From Alphaproteobacteria bacterium (GTDB taxonomy: Bacteria > Pseudomonadota > Alphaproteobacteria > Puniceispirillales > Puniceispirillaceae), in NCBI GenBank assembly GCA_022425565.1, contig JAKMFG010000034.1, positions 1 to 22,183 on the forward strand: a stretch of DNA of 22,183 bases. Reading direction: 5' to 3'. The notes below the pieces were generated by a model. The model was not told the origin of the DNA, did not search any database, and was given only the letters and a program-made list of their open reading frames with translations. Both the position numbers and the translations under genes were made by a program. Positions 6,956 to 14,653 of the stretch are shown here, in pieces (the first letter of the stretch is position 1; each line of letters begins with the position of its first letter).

Positions 6956-8376
6956 CGCGACCTCTCTCCATTTTCTGGTTCCGCCAGGATCTGCGGCTTG
7001 CCGACAATCCGGCGCTCTGCGCCGCTGCCGCTTCCGGCGACGTGCTGCCCGTCTTTATCCTTGATGACGGTGCCGCCGGCGAGGACCGTATCGGCGCGGC
7101 CAACCGCTGGTGGCTTCACCATTCCCTGACAGCGCTGAAGGAATCGCTTGGCGGCGTACTGCATGTCATGGCGGGAGATGCGCTGGAACTGCTCCCCCGC
7201 CTCGTTGCCGAGACAGGTGCAACTGCCGTCCACTGGAACCGCAGCTACGAGGCCTGGCGTATTGATCGCGACAGCAGGCTGAAATCGGCACTGACAGCTG
7301 CCGGGACCGAGGCGGTCAGTCATAATGGCGCGCTGTTGTGGGAACCGTGGGAGGTGCAGAAGGGTGATGGCACGCCCTACAAGGTCTTCACGCCCTTTTA
7401 CCGGCGAGGCTGCCTTGCCGCCGCACCGCCGCGTGCGCCCTTGCCGGCACCGCAGATCGGGCTGGCGACCCCGCCGTCAGCTACATCGATCGATGATCTG
7501 GACCTGTTGCCCGCCGAGGACTGGGGCGAGATGCTGGCTCCGCACTGGCAGATCGGCGAGGCTGGTGCCGAGGCGCGTCTCCAGACGTTTCTCGATGGCG
7601 GCATCGCTGGTTACAAGGAGGGTCGCAACCTTCCGGCAAAGCCCCATGTCTCGCGCCTGTCGCCGCATCTTCACTGGGGCGAGATTTCGGTGAACCGGGT
7701 CTGGCACGTGGCGCGCGACCGCAGCGACCTGCCGCCAGATGATGTCGACAATTTCTGCTCGGAACTCGGCTGGCGCGAATTCTCGCACTCGCTTCTCTAT
7801 TTCAATCCCGAACTGAAGCGGCGCAATCTGCAGACCAAGTTCGACCGGTTCGACTGGCGCGAGGATGAGAGCCTGCTGCGGGCATGGCAACGCGGCATGA
7901 CAGGCGTTCCCTTTGTCGATGCGGCGATGCGCGAACTATGGCAGACAGGCTATATGCACAACCGCATGCGCATGGTGACCGGGTCCTTTCTGGTGAAGAA
8001 TTTGCGGCTTCACTGGCATCATGGCGAGGCATGGTTCTGGGACTGCCTTGTCGATGCCGATCACGCAAACAACAGCGCCTCATGGCAGTGGATCGCCGGA
8101 TGCGGCGCGGATGCCGCCCCCTATTTCCGCGTATTCAACCCGGTCACGCAAGGCGAGAAGTTCGACAAGGACGGTGCCTATACGCGCCGGTTCTGCCCCG
8201 AGCTTGCCGATCTTCCCGACAAATATCTCTTCGCCCCCTGGACCGCGCCAAAAGCCATTCTGGACGGTGCCGGTGTTCGGCTCGGCGAGACCTATCCGCG
8301 CCCGGTCGTCGATCTGAAACAGTCCCGCGAGGCCGCGCTTGCCGCCTTTGCCAAGTTGCGCGAGGGGGCTGTCTGA
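6952..8376 (+). CDS. phrB: Deoxyribodipyrimidine photolyase, class I CPD type
   Basis: The 474-residue flavoprotein repairs cyclobutane pyrimidine dimers using blue or near-UV light. The N-terminal antenna domain opens with IFWFRQDLRLADNPAL, as in class I CPD photolyases. The C-terminal FAD domain has YKEGRNLP (221-228), SRLSPHLHWGEIS (234-246), the ELGWREF block (271-277), DADHANNSASWQW (368-380) and the closing PYFRVFNPVTQGEKFD. Length is normal (about 470 residues). The chosen ATG has AAGGA five bases upstream and gives the standard N-terminus. The stop overlaps the start of a second photolyase gene by one base, so both are surely co-translated. The upstream gap of 169 nt must hold the operon promoter, which I could not identify. 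Confidence 0.95.
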   Translation: MTRPLSIFWFRQDLRLADNPALCAAAASGDVLPVFILDDGAAGEDRIGAANRWWLHHSLTALKESLGGVLHVMAGDALELLPRLVAETGATAVHWNRSYEAWRIDRDSRLKSALTAAGTEAVSHNGALLWEPWEVQKGDGTPYKVFTPFYRRGCLAAAPPRAPLPAPQIGLATPPSATSIDDLDLLPAEDWGEMLAPHWQIGEAGAEARLQTFLDGGIAGYKEGRNLPAKPHVSRLSPHLHWGEISVNRVWHVARDRSDLPPDDVDNFCSELGWREFSHSLLYFNPELKRRNLQTKFDRFDWREDESLLRAWQRGMTGVPFVDAAMRELWQTGYMHNRMRMVTGSFLVKNLRLHWHHGEAWFWDCLVDADHANNSASWQWIAGCGADAAPYFRVFNPVTQGEKFDKDGAYTRRFCPELADLPDKYLFAPWTAPKAILDGAGVRLGETYPRPVVDLKQSREAALAAFAKLREGAV

Positions 8377-9926
8377 TGGCAGGCGCGATCCGGCTTGTTC
8401 TTGGCGACCAGCTGTCACACTCGCTTTCCGGGCTGGCTGATCTCGACAAGGAACGGGATGTCGTGCTGATGGCCGAGGTGATTGAGGAAGTTACCTATGT
8501 CCGCCATCACAAGCGCAAGGTCGCCTTCCTGTTCTCGGCGATGCGCCATTTTGCTGACGAACTTCGCGATGAGGGCATCACTGTCGATTACATCCAGCTG
8601 GATGACGAGGCCAATAGTGGCAGCTTTTCCGGAGAGGTGGTGCGCGCGGTCAAGCGGCACGGCGCCGAACGGCTGGTCCTGACCGAACCCGGCGAGCACC
8701 GGGTCCTTGCTGCAATGCGCGGTTGGGAAGACGAGCTGGGGATCGATGTCGAGATCAGGAACGACGACAGGTTCATGTGCCCGGCGGGCATGTTCGAGAG
8801 CTGGGCCGAGGGGCGCAAGCAGCTTCGCATGGAGTTTTTCTATCGCGAGATGCGCCGTCATCATGACGTGCTGATGGAGGGCGGCGAGCCGGTTGGTGGC
8901 AAATGGAACTATGACGCCGACAACCGCGAATCCCCCGACCTGAAGCTGACCGTGCCAAAGCCGACGTTCTTCACGCCCGACGAGACCACCGCCGAGGTGC
9001 TGGCGCTCGTTGCCGATCGCTGTGCCGGGCATTTTGGTGATCTCGATGATTTCGGCTTTGCCGTGACGAGGGAGCAGGCGCTTGCTGTCCTCGATGCTTT
9101 CATCGCCGAGAGACTGCCGCTGTTCGGCACTTATCAGGACGCGATGATCGCTGACGAGCCGTGGATGTATCACAGCCATATCGGCTTTTATCTGAATTCA
9201 GGGCTGTTGCTTCCCGGCGAGGCGGTGCGTGCCGCCGAGGCGGCCTGGCACACCGGCCATGCGCCACTGAACGCGGTCGAGGGGTTCATTCGCCAGATTC
9301 TCGGGTGGCGCGAATTCGTGCGCGGCATCTACTGGCTGAAGATGCCGGATTATGCTGCCATGAACTATCTGGAGGCGCATCGCCCCCTGCCGGATTTTTT
9401 CTGGAGCGGTGATACCGGCATGAACTGCATGCAGCAGTCGATCGACCAGACACGCCGCTTTGCCTATGCCCATCATATCCAGCGGCTGATGGTGCTGGGT
9501 AATTTCGCGCTACTGGCGGGAATCGATCCGGCCGAAGTGAATGAATGGTATCTGGTGGTCTATGCCGATGCCTATGAATGGGTGGAACTGCCGAATGTGT
9601 CGGGCATGGTGCTGTTTGCCGATGGCGGTTATCTCGCCAGCAAACCCTATGCTGCCGGCGGCGCCTACATCAACCGCATGTCGAACTATTGCAGCGGCTG
9701 TACCTACAAGGTGGCGAAGAAGAATGGCGAAGGGGCCTGTCCGTTCAACTATCTCTACTGGGATTTCCTGATCCGCAACCGGGAAAAGCTCGGCGGCAAT
9801 GCGCGGATGGGAATGATGTACCGGTCACTTGACCGCATGGCACCTGAGAAGGTCGAGATGATCCGGGCCGATTCGGCGCGGTTCCTCGAGCGCGTGGTGC
9901 CCGAGACTGAAGGGAGTCTGACATGA
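8376..9926 (+). CDS. Iron-sulphur (6-4)-type photolyase / FeS-BCP cryptochrome-photolyase
   Basis: The 516-residue product starts MAGAIRLVLGDQLSH, typical of the deoxyribodipyrimidine-photolyase-related (FeS-BCP) family that includes Agrobacterium PhrB, a (6-4) photolyase, and Rhodobacter CryB. Cysteines at 351, 439, 442 and 455 fall one residue after the four [4Fe-4S] ligands of Agrobacterium PhrB (350, 438, 441, 454). The active-site YAHHIQR is present with H366/H367. These proteins bind FAD and a lumazine-type antenna and repair (6-4) photoproducts in DNA. The longer reading frame upstream only overlaps the first photolyase; the ATG at 8376 has GAGGGGG upstream and uses the shared base of TGATG. 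It overlaps the next gene by 4 nt. A signalling cryptochrome role cannot be excluded. Confidence 0.95.
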   Translation: MAGAIRLVLGDQLSHSLSGLADLDKERDVVLMAEVIEEVTYVRHHKRKVAFLFSAMRHFADELRDEGITVDYIQLDDEANSGSFSGEVVRAVKRHGAERLVLTEPGEHRVLAAMRGWEDELGIDVEIRNDDRFMCPAGMFESWAEGRKQLRMEFFYREMRRHHDVLMEGGEPVGGKWNYDADNRESPDLKLTVPKPTFFTPDETTAEVLALVADRCAGHFGDLDDFGFAVTREQALAVLDAFIAERLPLFGTYQDAMIADEPWMYHSHIGFYLNSGLLLPGEAVRAAEAAWHTGHAPLNAVEGFIRQILGWREFVRGIYWLKMPDYAAMNYLEAHRPLPDFFWSGDTGMNCMQQSIDQTRRFAYAHHIQRLMVLGNFALLAGIDPAEVNEWYLVVYADAYEWVELPNVSGMVLFADGGYLASKPYAAGGAYINRMSNYCSGCTYKVAKKNGEGACPFNYLYWDFLIRNREKLGGNARMGMMYRSLDRMAPEKVEMIRADSARFLERVVPETEGSLT

Positions 9927-10567
9927 GCTATCGTTCAAGGACACATTCTGCGGGCTGGGTCCGGCGGATTGCCGGATATCTGGTCACGGCCATGGTGACA
10001 CTCGGCCTTCTGGCCGGGCTTTCCGCCTGTGCACGGCGCGATGTATCGGTGCTTGCCGACAGGCAGCCGGCGCTGGACCTTGCCGACTTTTTTGCTGGTG
10101 ACAGTGTCGCCTACGGCATTTTCGAGGACAGGTTCGGCAATCTGCGTCGCCAGTTCCGGGTGAATCTGGCCGGCACGGTCGAGGGTGATACCCTGACGCT
10201 GGTCGAGGACTTTCTCTATGATGATGGCGAGCGTGCCGACCGCACATGGGTGATCCGCAAGACCGGCACAAATGAGGGCGGCATCGTCAGCTATGAGGGC
10301 ATTGCCGCCGATGTTTCAGGCACAGCAAGCGGCCGTGTTGTCGGCAACGCGCTGAACTGGGAATATGACGTGGTTCTGGAAATGTCCGGCAGCGAGGTGA
10401 AGGTTCATTTTGACGACTGGATCTACCGTCAGGACGAGGATGTCGCGATCAACCGCGCCTTCATCAGCAAGTTCGGCATCGAGATCGGGTCGGTGACCAT
10501 CGTCTTCCTGCGTGGCAGAACGGCTGCCGCCGTCGGCCCGCTCGATCTTGAAACCTGGCCGCAATAG
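9923..10567 (+). CDS. DUF3833 family lipoprotein
   Basis: The 214-residue product has a positively charged N-terminus, a hydrophobic stretch (about 17-32) and a lipobox LSAC with the acylated cysteine at 36, so it should be membrane-anchored outside the cytoplasm. The body (DLADFFAGDSVAYGIFEDRF, GTVEGDTLTLVEDFLYDDGE) is that of DUF3833 proteins, a beta-rich family without assigned biochemistry. The repeated treatment of lipid-related families in the same neighbourhoods elsewhere suggests an envelope role. Its start overlaps the preceding photolyase stop as ATGA, which implies translational coupling. DUF3833 genes recur beside photolyase and chalcone-isomerase-like genes in light/singlet-oxygen regulons of proteobacteria; this is recalled context, not seen in the sequence. 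Confidence 0.85.
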   Translation: MSYRSRTHSAGWVRRIAGYLVTAMVTLGLLAGLSACARRDVSVLADRQPALDLADFFAGDSVAYGIFEDRFGNLRRQFRVNLAGTVEGDTLTLVEDFLYDDGERADRTWVIRKTGTNEGGIVSYEGIAADVSGTASGRVVGNALNWEYDVVLEMSGSEVKVHFDDWIYRQDEDVAINRAFISKFGIEIGSVTIVFLRGRTAAAVGPLDLETWPQ

Positions 10568-10587
10568 GCCGTAACAGGAGGTAGCAC

Positions 10588-11124
10588 ATGCTGGTTCCGC
10601 GCCGTTCGCTGATCGCCGCCCTATTTGCGCTACCGGCTGCGCTGGCCCTGCCGGGCACGCTGCTGGCCGACACGCTGTCGCAGATCATGCCGACGGCGAA
10701 GAAGGTCGGCGCGGCCCGGTTCAAGGTCTTTCTCTTCAAGATCTATGACGCCGAGCTGTTCGCGCCGGATGGCAGGTTTGACCGCAAGGGTCCCTATGCG
10801 CTGCGTCTGAACTATCTTCTCGATGCGAAAAAGGACCGGATCATTTCCTCGACGGTAAAAGAGATGAAACGGCAGAAGGCGGCAAGCAGCAAGGTGATCG
10901 AGGGGTGGGTGCCCCTGATGGAGGATGCCTTCATAAGCATGGACAAGGGAAGCTATGCGGACTTTATTCATACAGGCGACGGCAGGCTGCTTCTGACGGC
11001 CAATGGCAAGCCTGTCAGCGAAATCACTGACAGGAGATTCATCACCGCGCTGATGAATGTCTGGCTGGGGCCGAGGGCGCGTGACAAGGCGTTTCAGGAC
11101 AAGCTGATGGGCCGCGTGAAATGA
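10588..11124 (+). CDS. Exported chalcone-isomerase-like domain protein
   Basis: The 178-residue product carries an N-terminal signal (MLVPRRSLIAALFALPAALA, cleavage probably near residue 27); the paired arginines are only weakly Tat-like. The mature part (KVGAARFKVFLFKIYDAELF, then ALRLNYLLDAKKDRI and TDRRFITALMNVWLGP) matches the bacterial chalcone-isomerase-like domain. Members of this bacterial family generally lack proven isomerase activity, and a lipid- or fatty-acid-binding role is often proposed. A strong AGGAGGT (10576-10582) precedes the ATG by 5 nt. The gene lies 20 nt after the DUF3833 gene and overlaps the YciB-like gene by 4 nt, so it belongs to the photolyase operon. Confidence 0.85.
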   Translation: MLVPRRSLIAALFALPAALALPGTLLADTLSQIMPTAKKVGAARFKVFLFKIYDAELFAPDGRFDRKGPYALRLNYLLDAKKDRIISSTVKEMKRQKAASSKVIEGWVPLMEDAFISMDKGSYADFIHTGDGRLLLTANGKPVSEITDRRFITALMNVWLGPRARDKAFQDKLMGRVK

Positions 11125-11687
11125 AACTCGGTGCCTTCTTCTTCGAGATTCTGCCGCTTCTGGCCTTCTTTGCAGGATATCAGTATTTCGGGCTGATCGC
11201 GGCGGCTGTGCTGTCTGTTGGCTGCGGCGCCTTGGTTCTGGCGATTGCCTGGGTTCGCGAGCGCCGGATGGCAGCCTTCCCGCTGTTCTCGCTGGCGATG
11301 TCGGCGGCCTTCACCGCGGTCGCATGGTGGGGCGGCGACGGCTTTTTCATCAAGATTCAGCCGACCATTTTCAACGGGCTGTTTGCCGCCGTGCTGCTTG
11401 GTGGCTGGCTTGCCGGGCGGGCGATGATGCGGGTGTTTTTCGAACGTCAGTTCTTTCTGACCGACGATACCTGGCGGCGACTGAGCTTTCGCTGGGGGTG
11501 CTTCTTCCTGATCCTGGCAGTAGCGAATGAAATTGTCTGGCGCGGCTTCAGCGAGGCCGACTGGGTGTTCTACAAAACCTTCATCGCGGCCCCGGCGAGC
11601 TTTGTCTTCATGATGGCGCAGCTGCCGCTGACCCTTCGTGGCAGGCTGCCCTCATCCGAGACACTGCCAGCCGAAGAAGTTCAGTAA
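11121..11687 (+). CDS. yciB: YciB/IspZ-family inner-membrane protein
   Basis: The 188-residue product has about five membrane-spanning segments and the family landmarks FFEILPLLAFF, IQPTIFNGLFA (near 74-84), FRWGCFFLILAVANEIVW and WVFYKTF. YciB proteins (once called intracellular septation protein A) affect envelope integrity and interact with division and elongation proteins in Escherichia coli. It overlaps the chalcone-isomerase-like gene by 4 nt and is the last gene of the photolyase operon. The hydrophilic C-terminal tail (LRGRLPSSETLPAEEVQ) is cytoplasmic by family topology. Its last codons overlap the tail of the convergent dehydrogenase gene by 7 nt, leaving no room for a terminator between them. 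Confidence 0.85.
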   Translation: MKLGAFFFEILPLLAFFAGYQYFGLIAAAVLSVGCGALVLAIAWVRERRMAAFPLFSLAMSAAFTAVAWWGGDGFFIKIQPTIFNGLFAAVLLGGWLAGRAMMRVFFERQFFLTDDTWRRLSFRWGCFFLILAVANEIVWRGFSEADWVFYKTFIAAPASFVFMMAQLPLTLRGRLPSSETLPAEEVQ

Positions 11688-12415
11688 GGAATGACACTGC
11701 CGTCATAGGCAAAGAGGGTGCCGGTATCGGCCGGGGTCAGCCCGTCAAGCACCCGCCACAGCTGTGCGGCTGAATCATCGGCCGTGAACAGCTTGTCCGC
11801 CGGCACATTTCCCTGAAACGGCTTTGACAGGTCGGTATCGACGGTGCCCGGATGCAGCGTCGCCACACTGGCATTCGGGTTGGCGCGTGCAAGCTCTATC
11901 GACAGGGTGCGCATCAGCTGGTTCAGCGCTGCCTTGCTGGCGCGGTAGCTGTACCAGCCGCCAAGCCTGTTGTCGGAGATTGAGCCGACCCGCGCCGAGA
12001 TGGCGCTGAACTGCAACGCGTGATCACCCTTGAGCAGCGGCCATAATTCGCGCGCCAGCAGGACCGGCCCGAGCGCATTCACCCGGTAGAGGGTTACCAG
12101 CGCCTCGGCATCGATATCGGCAATCCGCTTTTCCGGGTTGATGTCGCCCTCGCGCAGGATGCCGGATGTGCAGATCACCCGGTCGAGCCGTGGCACAAGC
12201 ACCTTGATCTCGTCGGCCGCGTTGCGGATGGCGACATCATCGGTGATATCGAGAGGAAGGAAGGTCACGCGGGCGTCGCCGCCAAACTCGGCATGGGCAG
12301 CAGAATTGCGTGGATTACGTGCGGTGACGACCAGCTGCCGGGCACCTGCCGCCAGCGCCTGGCGTGCAAGTGCCAGCCCGATGCCGCGTCCGCCTCCCTG
12401 TATAAGAATGTTCAC
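11681..12415 (-). CDS. Short-chain dehydrogenase/reductase (SDR), CsgA/C-factor-like
   Basis: The 244-residue product is a classical-type SDR: cofactor loop GGGRGIG (7-13), N113 in RVNALGP, S137 (QFSAIS) and the Y157-x-x-x-K161 pair. D55 in PLDIT is also in place. It should be an NAD(P)-dependent oxidoreductase; residue R33 in TARNP favours NADPH. The start is GTG at 12415, with GGAGG seven bases upstream. It runs against the photolyase operon and overlaps the YciB-like gene tail to tail. SDR genes of this kind accompany photolyase, DUF3833 and chalcone-isomerase-like genes in some singlet-oxygen-response loci, so it may belong to the same physiological module though transcribed separately. 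Substrate is unknown. Confidence 0.88.
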   Translation of the reverse strand: MNILIQGGGRGIGLALARQALAAGARQLVVTARNPRNSAAHAEFGGDARVTFLPLDITDDVAIRNAADEIKVLVPRLDRVICTSGILREGDINPEKRIADIDAEALVTLYRVNALGPVLLARELWPLLKGDHALQFSAISARVGSISDNRLGGWYSYRASKAALNQLMRTLSIELARANPNASVATLHPGTVDTDLSKPFQGNVPADKLFTADDSAAQLWRVLDGLTPADTGTLFAYDGSVIPY

Positions 12416-12565
12416 TATCTTGCCTCCGGTCCTTCGGCAGCCGTGTCTGCATCTTGGGCGGCGAGATAGCGTGACGCCATGTCACAAGCCTGGCGCACCG
12501 CCACATGATTGCAGATGTGGGCGCAGCGCCCCACTTAAGCAAGGTACAGCATCAAGGAGACCGTT
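12416..12565. promoter_or_regulatory. Divergent promoter region between SDR and DUF4864 genes
   Basis: 150 nt separate the two starts and must contain both promoters. I could assign no clear -35/-10 pair. The segment around 12518-12535 (GTGGGCGCAGCGCCCCAC) is an imperfect inverted repeat with one unpaired base. The plus-strand gene has AAGGAG just before its ATG. Confidence 0.3.
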
Positions 12566-13045
12566 ATGCCGAAAATGAAGTTCTTGCTGCCGATCGTCGC
12601 CGCGATTGCCGGCCTCGTCCTGGTTTCGTTCAGCGCCCGTGCTGCGGACCTCGTGGTTCCCGATCCGTCGATTGCGCCTGAAGAAGTGGTCGCCATCCAG
12701 ATGAAGGCGCTTCAGTTCAACGACAATCCGAAGCCTGATTTCGGCATTGCGCAAACCTGGAATTTTGCGCATCCGCGAAACCGTGCGATGACCGGCCCGC
12801 TGCCGCGTTTCGCCGGCATGCTGAAAGGCCCGGCCTATGGCCAAATGCTGAATCATGCCAGCCACCGCATTGTTCCGGTGCCGGGTGACGGTGACCGGGT
12901 CAATTTTGACGTCTTCATGGAAACCAGCCGCGGCAACGTGCTGTTTTTCAACTGGGCGGTCGAACTGGTGAAAGGCGGCGAGTTTGACAATTGCTGGATG
13001 ACAGTGGCGGTGTCGACGCCGCGTCCTGCCGGCCAGGGCAGCTGA
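12566..13045 (+). CDS. Exported DUF4864 domain protein
   Basis: The 159-residue product begins with a signal peptide (hydrophobic 6-22, ARA at 24-26, cleavage near residue 26-27). The mature part has the features I associate with DUF4864: IAPEEVVAIQMKALQFNDNP, then a segment of the FAHPRNRAMTGPLPRF type and a C-terminal DNCWMTVAVSTPR. The family has no assigned activity; its pattern of a start helix describing a small cup-like fold is reminiscent of NTF2-like proteins. AAGGAG precedes the ATG by 7 nt. The gene stands alone, divergent from the SDR and abutting the convergent exporter gene end to end (stops at 13043-13045 and 13046-13048). Confidence 0.75.
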   Translation: MPKMKFLLPIVAAIAGLVLVSFSARAADLVVPDPSIAPEEVVAIQMKALQFNDNPKPDFGIAQTWNFAHPRNRAMTGPLPRFAGMLKGPAYGQMLNHASHRIVPVPGDGDRVNFDVFMETSRGNVLFFNWAVELVKGGEFDNCWMTVAVSTPRPAGQGS

Positions 13046-13948
13046 TCAGTCAGCGCTACCCCTGATGGCGCGGGCCTGAACACGCTCGCGCCAGAAAGTG
13101 AACAGCCCGGCGGCGATGATGATCCCGCCGCCGGCCAGCATCGCCGCCGTCACCGGGTCGGCAAAAAACACGAAACCGACCACTGCCGATGTGACAATGC
13201 CGATATAGGCAAAGGGCTGCAACACACTGGCCTCGGCCATATCGAACGCCTTGATCAGCAGAAAGTGCCCGCCGGTGCTGGTCAGGCACAGGGTCGCCAT
13301 CCACATCCAGTCATTGCCCTGAAGGGGGCTCCATGCCAGCGGCACGACAAGGCTCATGCCGGCTGCGCCGACAATGCCCGTCCAGAAAAAGCTGGTCTCG
13401 GCACTGTCATGGCGGGCCGCGATGCGGGTCATGATGCCATAGGCGGCGAACTGGATGGCCCCGACCAGCGGGATGATCATCTGCGGACCGAACGGGCTGG
13501 CGCGCGGGTCCAGCGCCAGTGCCACTCCGCCGAACCCGGCGCTGATCGCCAGCCAGCGCCGCCAGCCGACGCGTTCCCCCAGAAACGGCACCGACAGGGC
13601 CGCGACCATCAGCGGATAGCTGGCAAAGATCACCTGATATCCGACAAGCCCGACCATGGTGAAGCCATAGACAGCGGTGCAGATCTGCGTGATCAGCAGC
13701 AGCCCGCGCAGCGTCTGGAAGACCGGCCGCCTGCTTTTCGCGACGCGGCGGATTCCGCCCGGTCTTGTCGCGGCAAAGGCCAGAACGAACAGTGCGAAGA
13801 ACCAGAACCTGATGGCAATGACGGTGACCGGGCCATAGCTTTCGGCCAGCAGCCGTGACAGCCCGTCCTGTGCCCCGAAGGTCAGCGATGCGCCGATCAT
13901 CAGCAGGATGCCGGCCTGGGTTGCGCGGGCTGACGGCGCTGTTGTCAC
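13046..13948 (-). CDS. DMT-superfamily transporter (two EamA domains)
   Basis: The 300-residue product has about ten hydrophobic segments arranged as two EamA repeats (first near [20 protein letters not shown], second near [20 protein letters not shown]). The EamA family mostly exports metabolites or amino acids across the inner membrane, although some members import. The start is GTG at 13948, overlapping the uracil-DNA glycosylase stop as GTGA, so translation is likely coupled and no separate ribosome-binding site is seen. It is the last gene of the long minus-strand operon, and may export an intermediate or overflow product of the betaine-type pathway. Its substrate cannot be told from sequence. 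Confidence 0.88.
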   Translation of the reverse strand: MTTAPSARATQAGILLMIGASLTFGAQDGLSRLLAESYGPVTVIAIRFWFFALFVLAFAATRPGGIRRVAKSRRPVFQTLRGLLLITQICTAVYGFTMVGLVGYQVIFASYPLMVAALSVPFLGERVGWRRWLAISAGFGGVALALDPRASPFGPQMIIPLVGAIQFAAYGIMTRIAARHDSAETSFFWTGIVGAAGMSLVVPLAWSPLQGNDWMWMATLCLTSTGGHFLLIKAFDMAEASVLQPFAYIGIVTSAVVGFVFFADPVTAAMLAGGGIIIAAGLFTFWRERVQARAIRGSAD

Positions 13949-14643
13949 GATGGACGCCAGTCAATCGGTGTCATGCCGCGCTGTTCAAGCCAGCCATTGG
14001 CCGCCGAGAACGGGCGACTGCCGAAAAAGCCGTTTGATGCCGACAGGGGCGAGGGATGGACGCTTGTCAGCACCAGATGGCGCTCGCGGTCGATCACCGC
14101 GCCCTTGTCCTGCGCCTTGCGCCCCCAGAGGATGAAAACGAGGTTCTCGCGCTCGCGGTTCAGTGCCGAGATCACGGCGTCGGTAAAGGGCTCCCACCCC
14201 TTGCCCTGATGCGATCCGGCACGGCCGTCCTCGACCGTCAGGCAGGCATTCAGCAGCAGCACGCCCTGCCGCGCCCAGCTTTCCAGATTGCCGTGACCCG
14301 GGTGGGTGACGCCGAGATCTGTCGCCAGTTCCTTGTAGATGTTCTGCAGCGAAGGCGGCGGCGCAACGCCATGCGCCACCGAAAAGCTCAGCCCGTGCGC
14401 CTGTCCGGGACCGTGATAGGGGTCCTGGCCCAGGATCACCACCTTCACCTCGTCGAACGGTGTCAGCTCGAAGGCGCGGAAAATCTGGTTTCCCGGCGGG
14501 TAGATCCGTTTGCCGGCGGCCTTTTCGGCCCGCAGGAAACTGCCGAGCCCGGCCATATGCGGCGCGGCAAACTGCGCACCGAGCCGGGCTTTCCAGCTCG
14601 GCTCGATCCTGACGTCATGCTGTTCTGCTGTGTCGTCCGACAT
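13945..14643 (-). CDS. ung: Uracil-DNA glycosylase, family 1
   Basis: The 232-residue enzyme removes uracil from DNA at the first step of base-excision repair. It has the catalytic water-activating loop GQDPYHG (72-78, D74), the uracil-pocket LLNACLT (131-137) with N133, and the minor-groove loop HPSPLS (196-201). Length is normal for the family. The chosen start [10 protein letters not shown] avoids a long N-terminal extension that would overlap the upstream aminotransferase gene; the upstream bases give only a weak ribosome-binding site. It begins 10 nt after the aminotransferase stop and overlaps the exporter start by 4 nt. A housekeeping repair gene inside a catabolic operon is odd and may simply exploit read-through. 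Confidence 0.97.
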   Translation of the reverse strand: MSDDTAEQHDVRIEPSWKARLGAQFAAPHMAGLGSFLRAEKAAGKRIYPPGNQIFRAFELTPFDEVKVVILGQDPYHGPGQAHGLSFSVAHGVAPPPSLQNIYKELATDLGVTHPGHGNLESWARQGVLLLNACLTVEDGRAGSHQGKGWEPFTDAVISALNRERENLVFILWGRKAQDKGAVIDRERHLVLTSVHPSPLSASNGFFGSRPFSAANGWLEQRGMTPIDWRPS

Positions 14644-14653
14644 GCGGGCAAAC

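Noticed and set aside
7884..8375. N-terminal extension of the (6-4) photolyase reading frame by 164 codons
   Set aside because: It lies wholly inside the CPD photolyase gene in another frame and encodes an Arg-rich, family-unlike stretch; the ATG at 8376 has a good ribosome-binding site and gives the standard family N-terminus.
13041..13054. GCTGA-TCAG-TCAGC hairpin at the convergent gene ends
   Set aside because: Stem of only 5 bp with no U-tract on either strand, so not a credible terminator.
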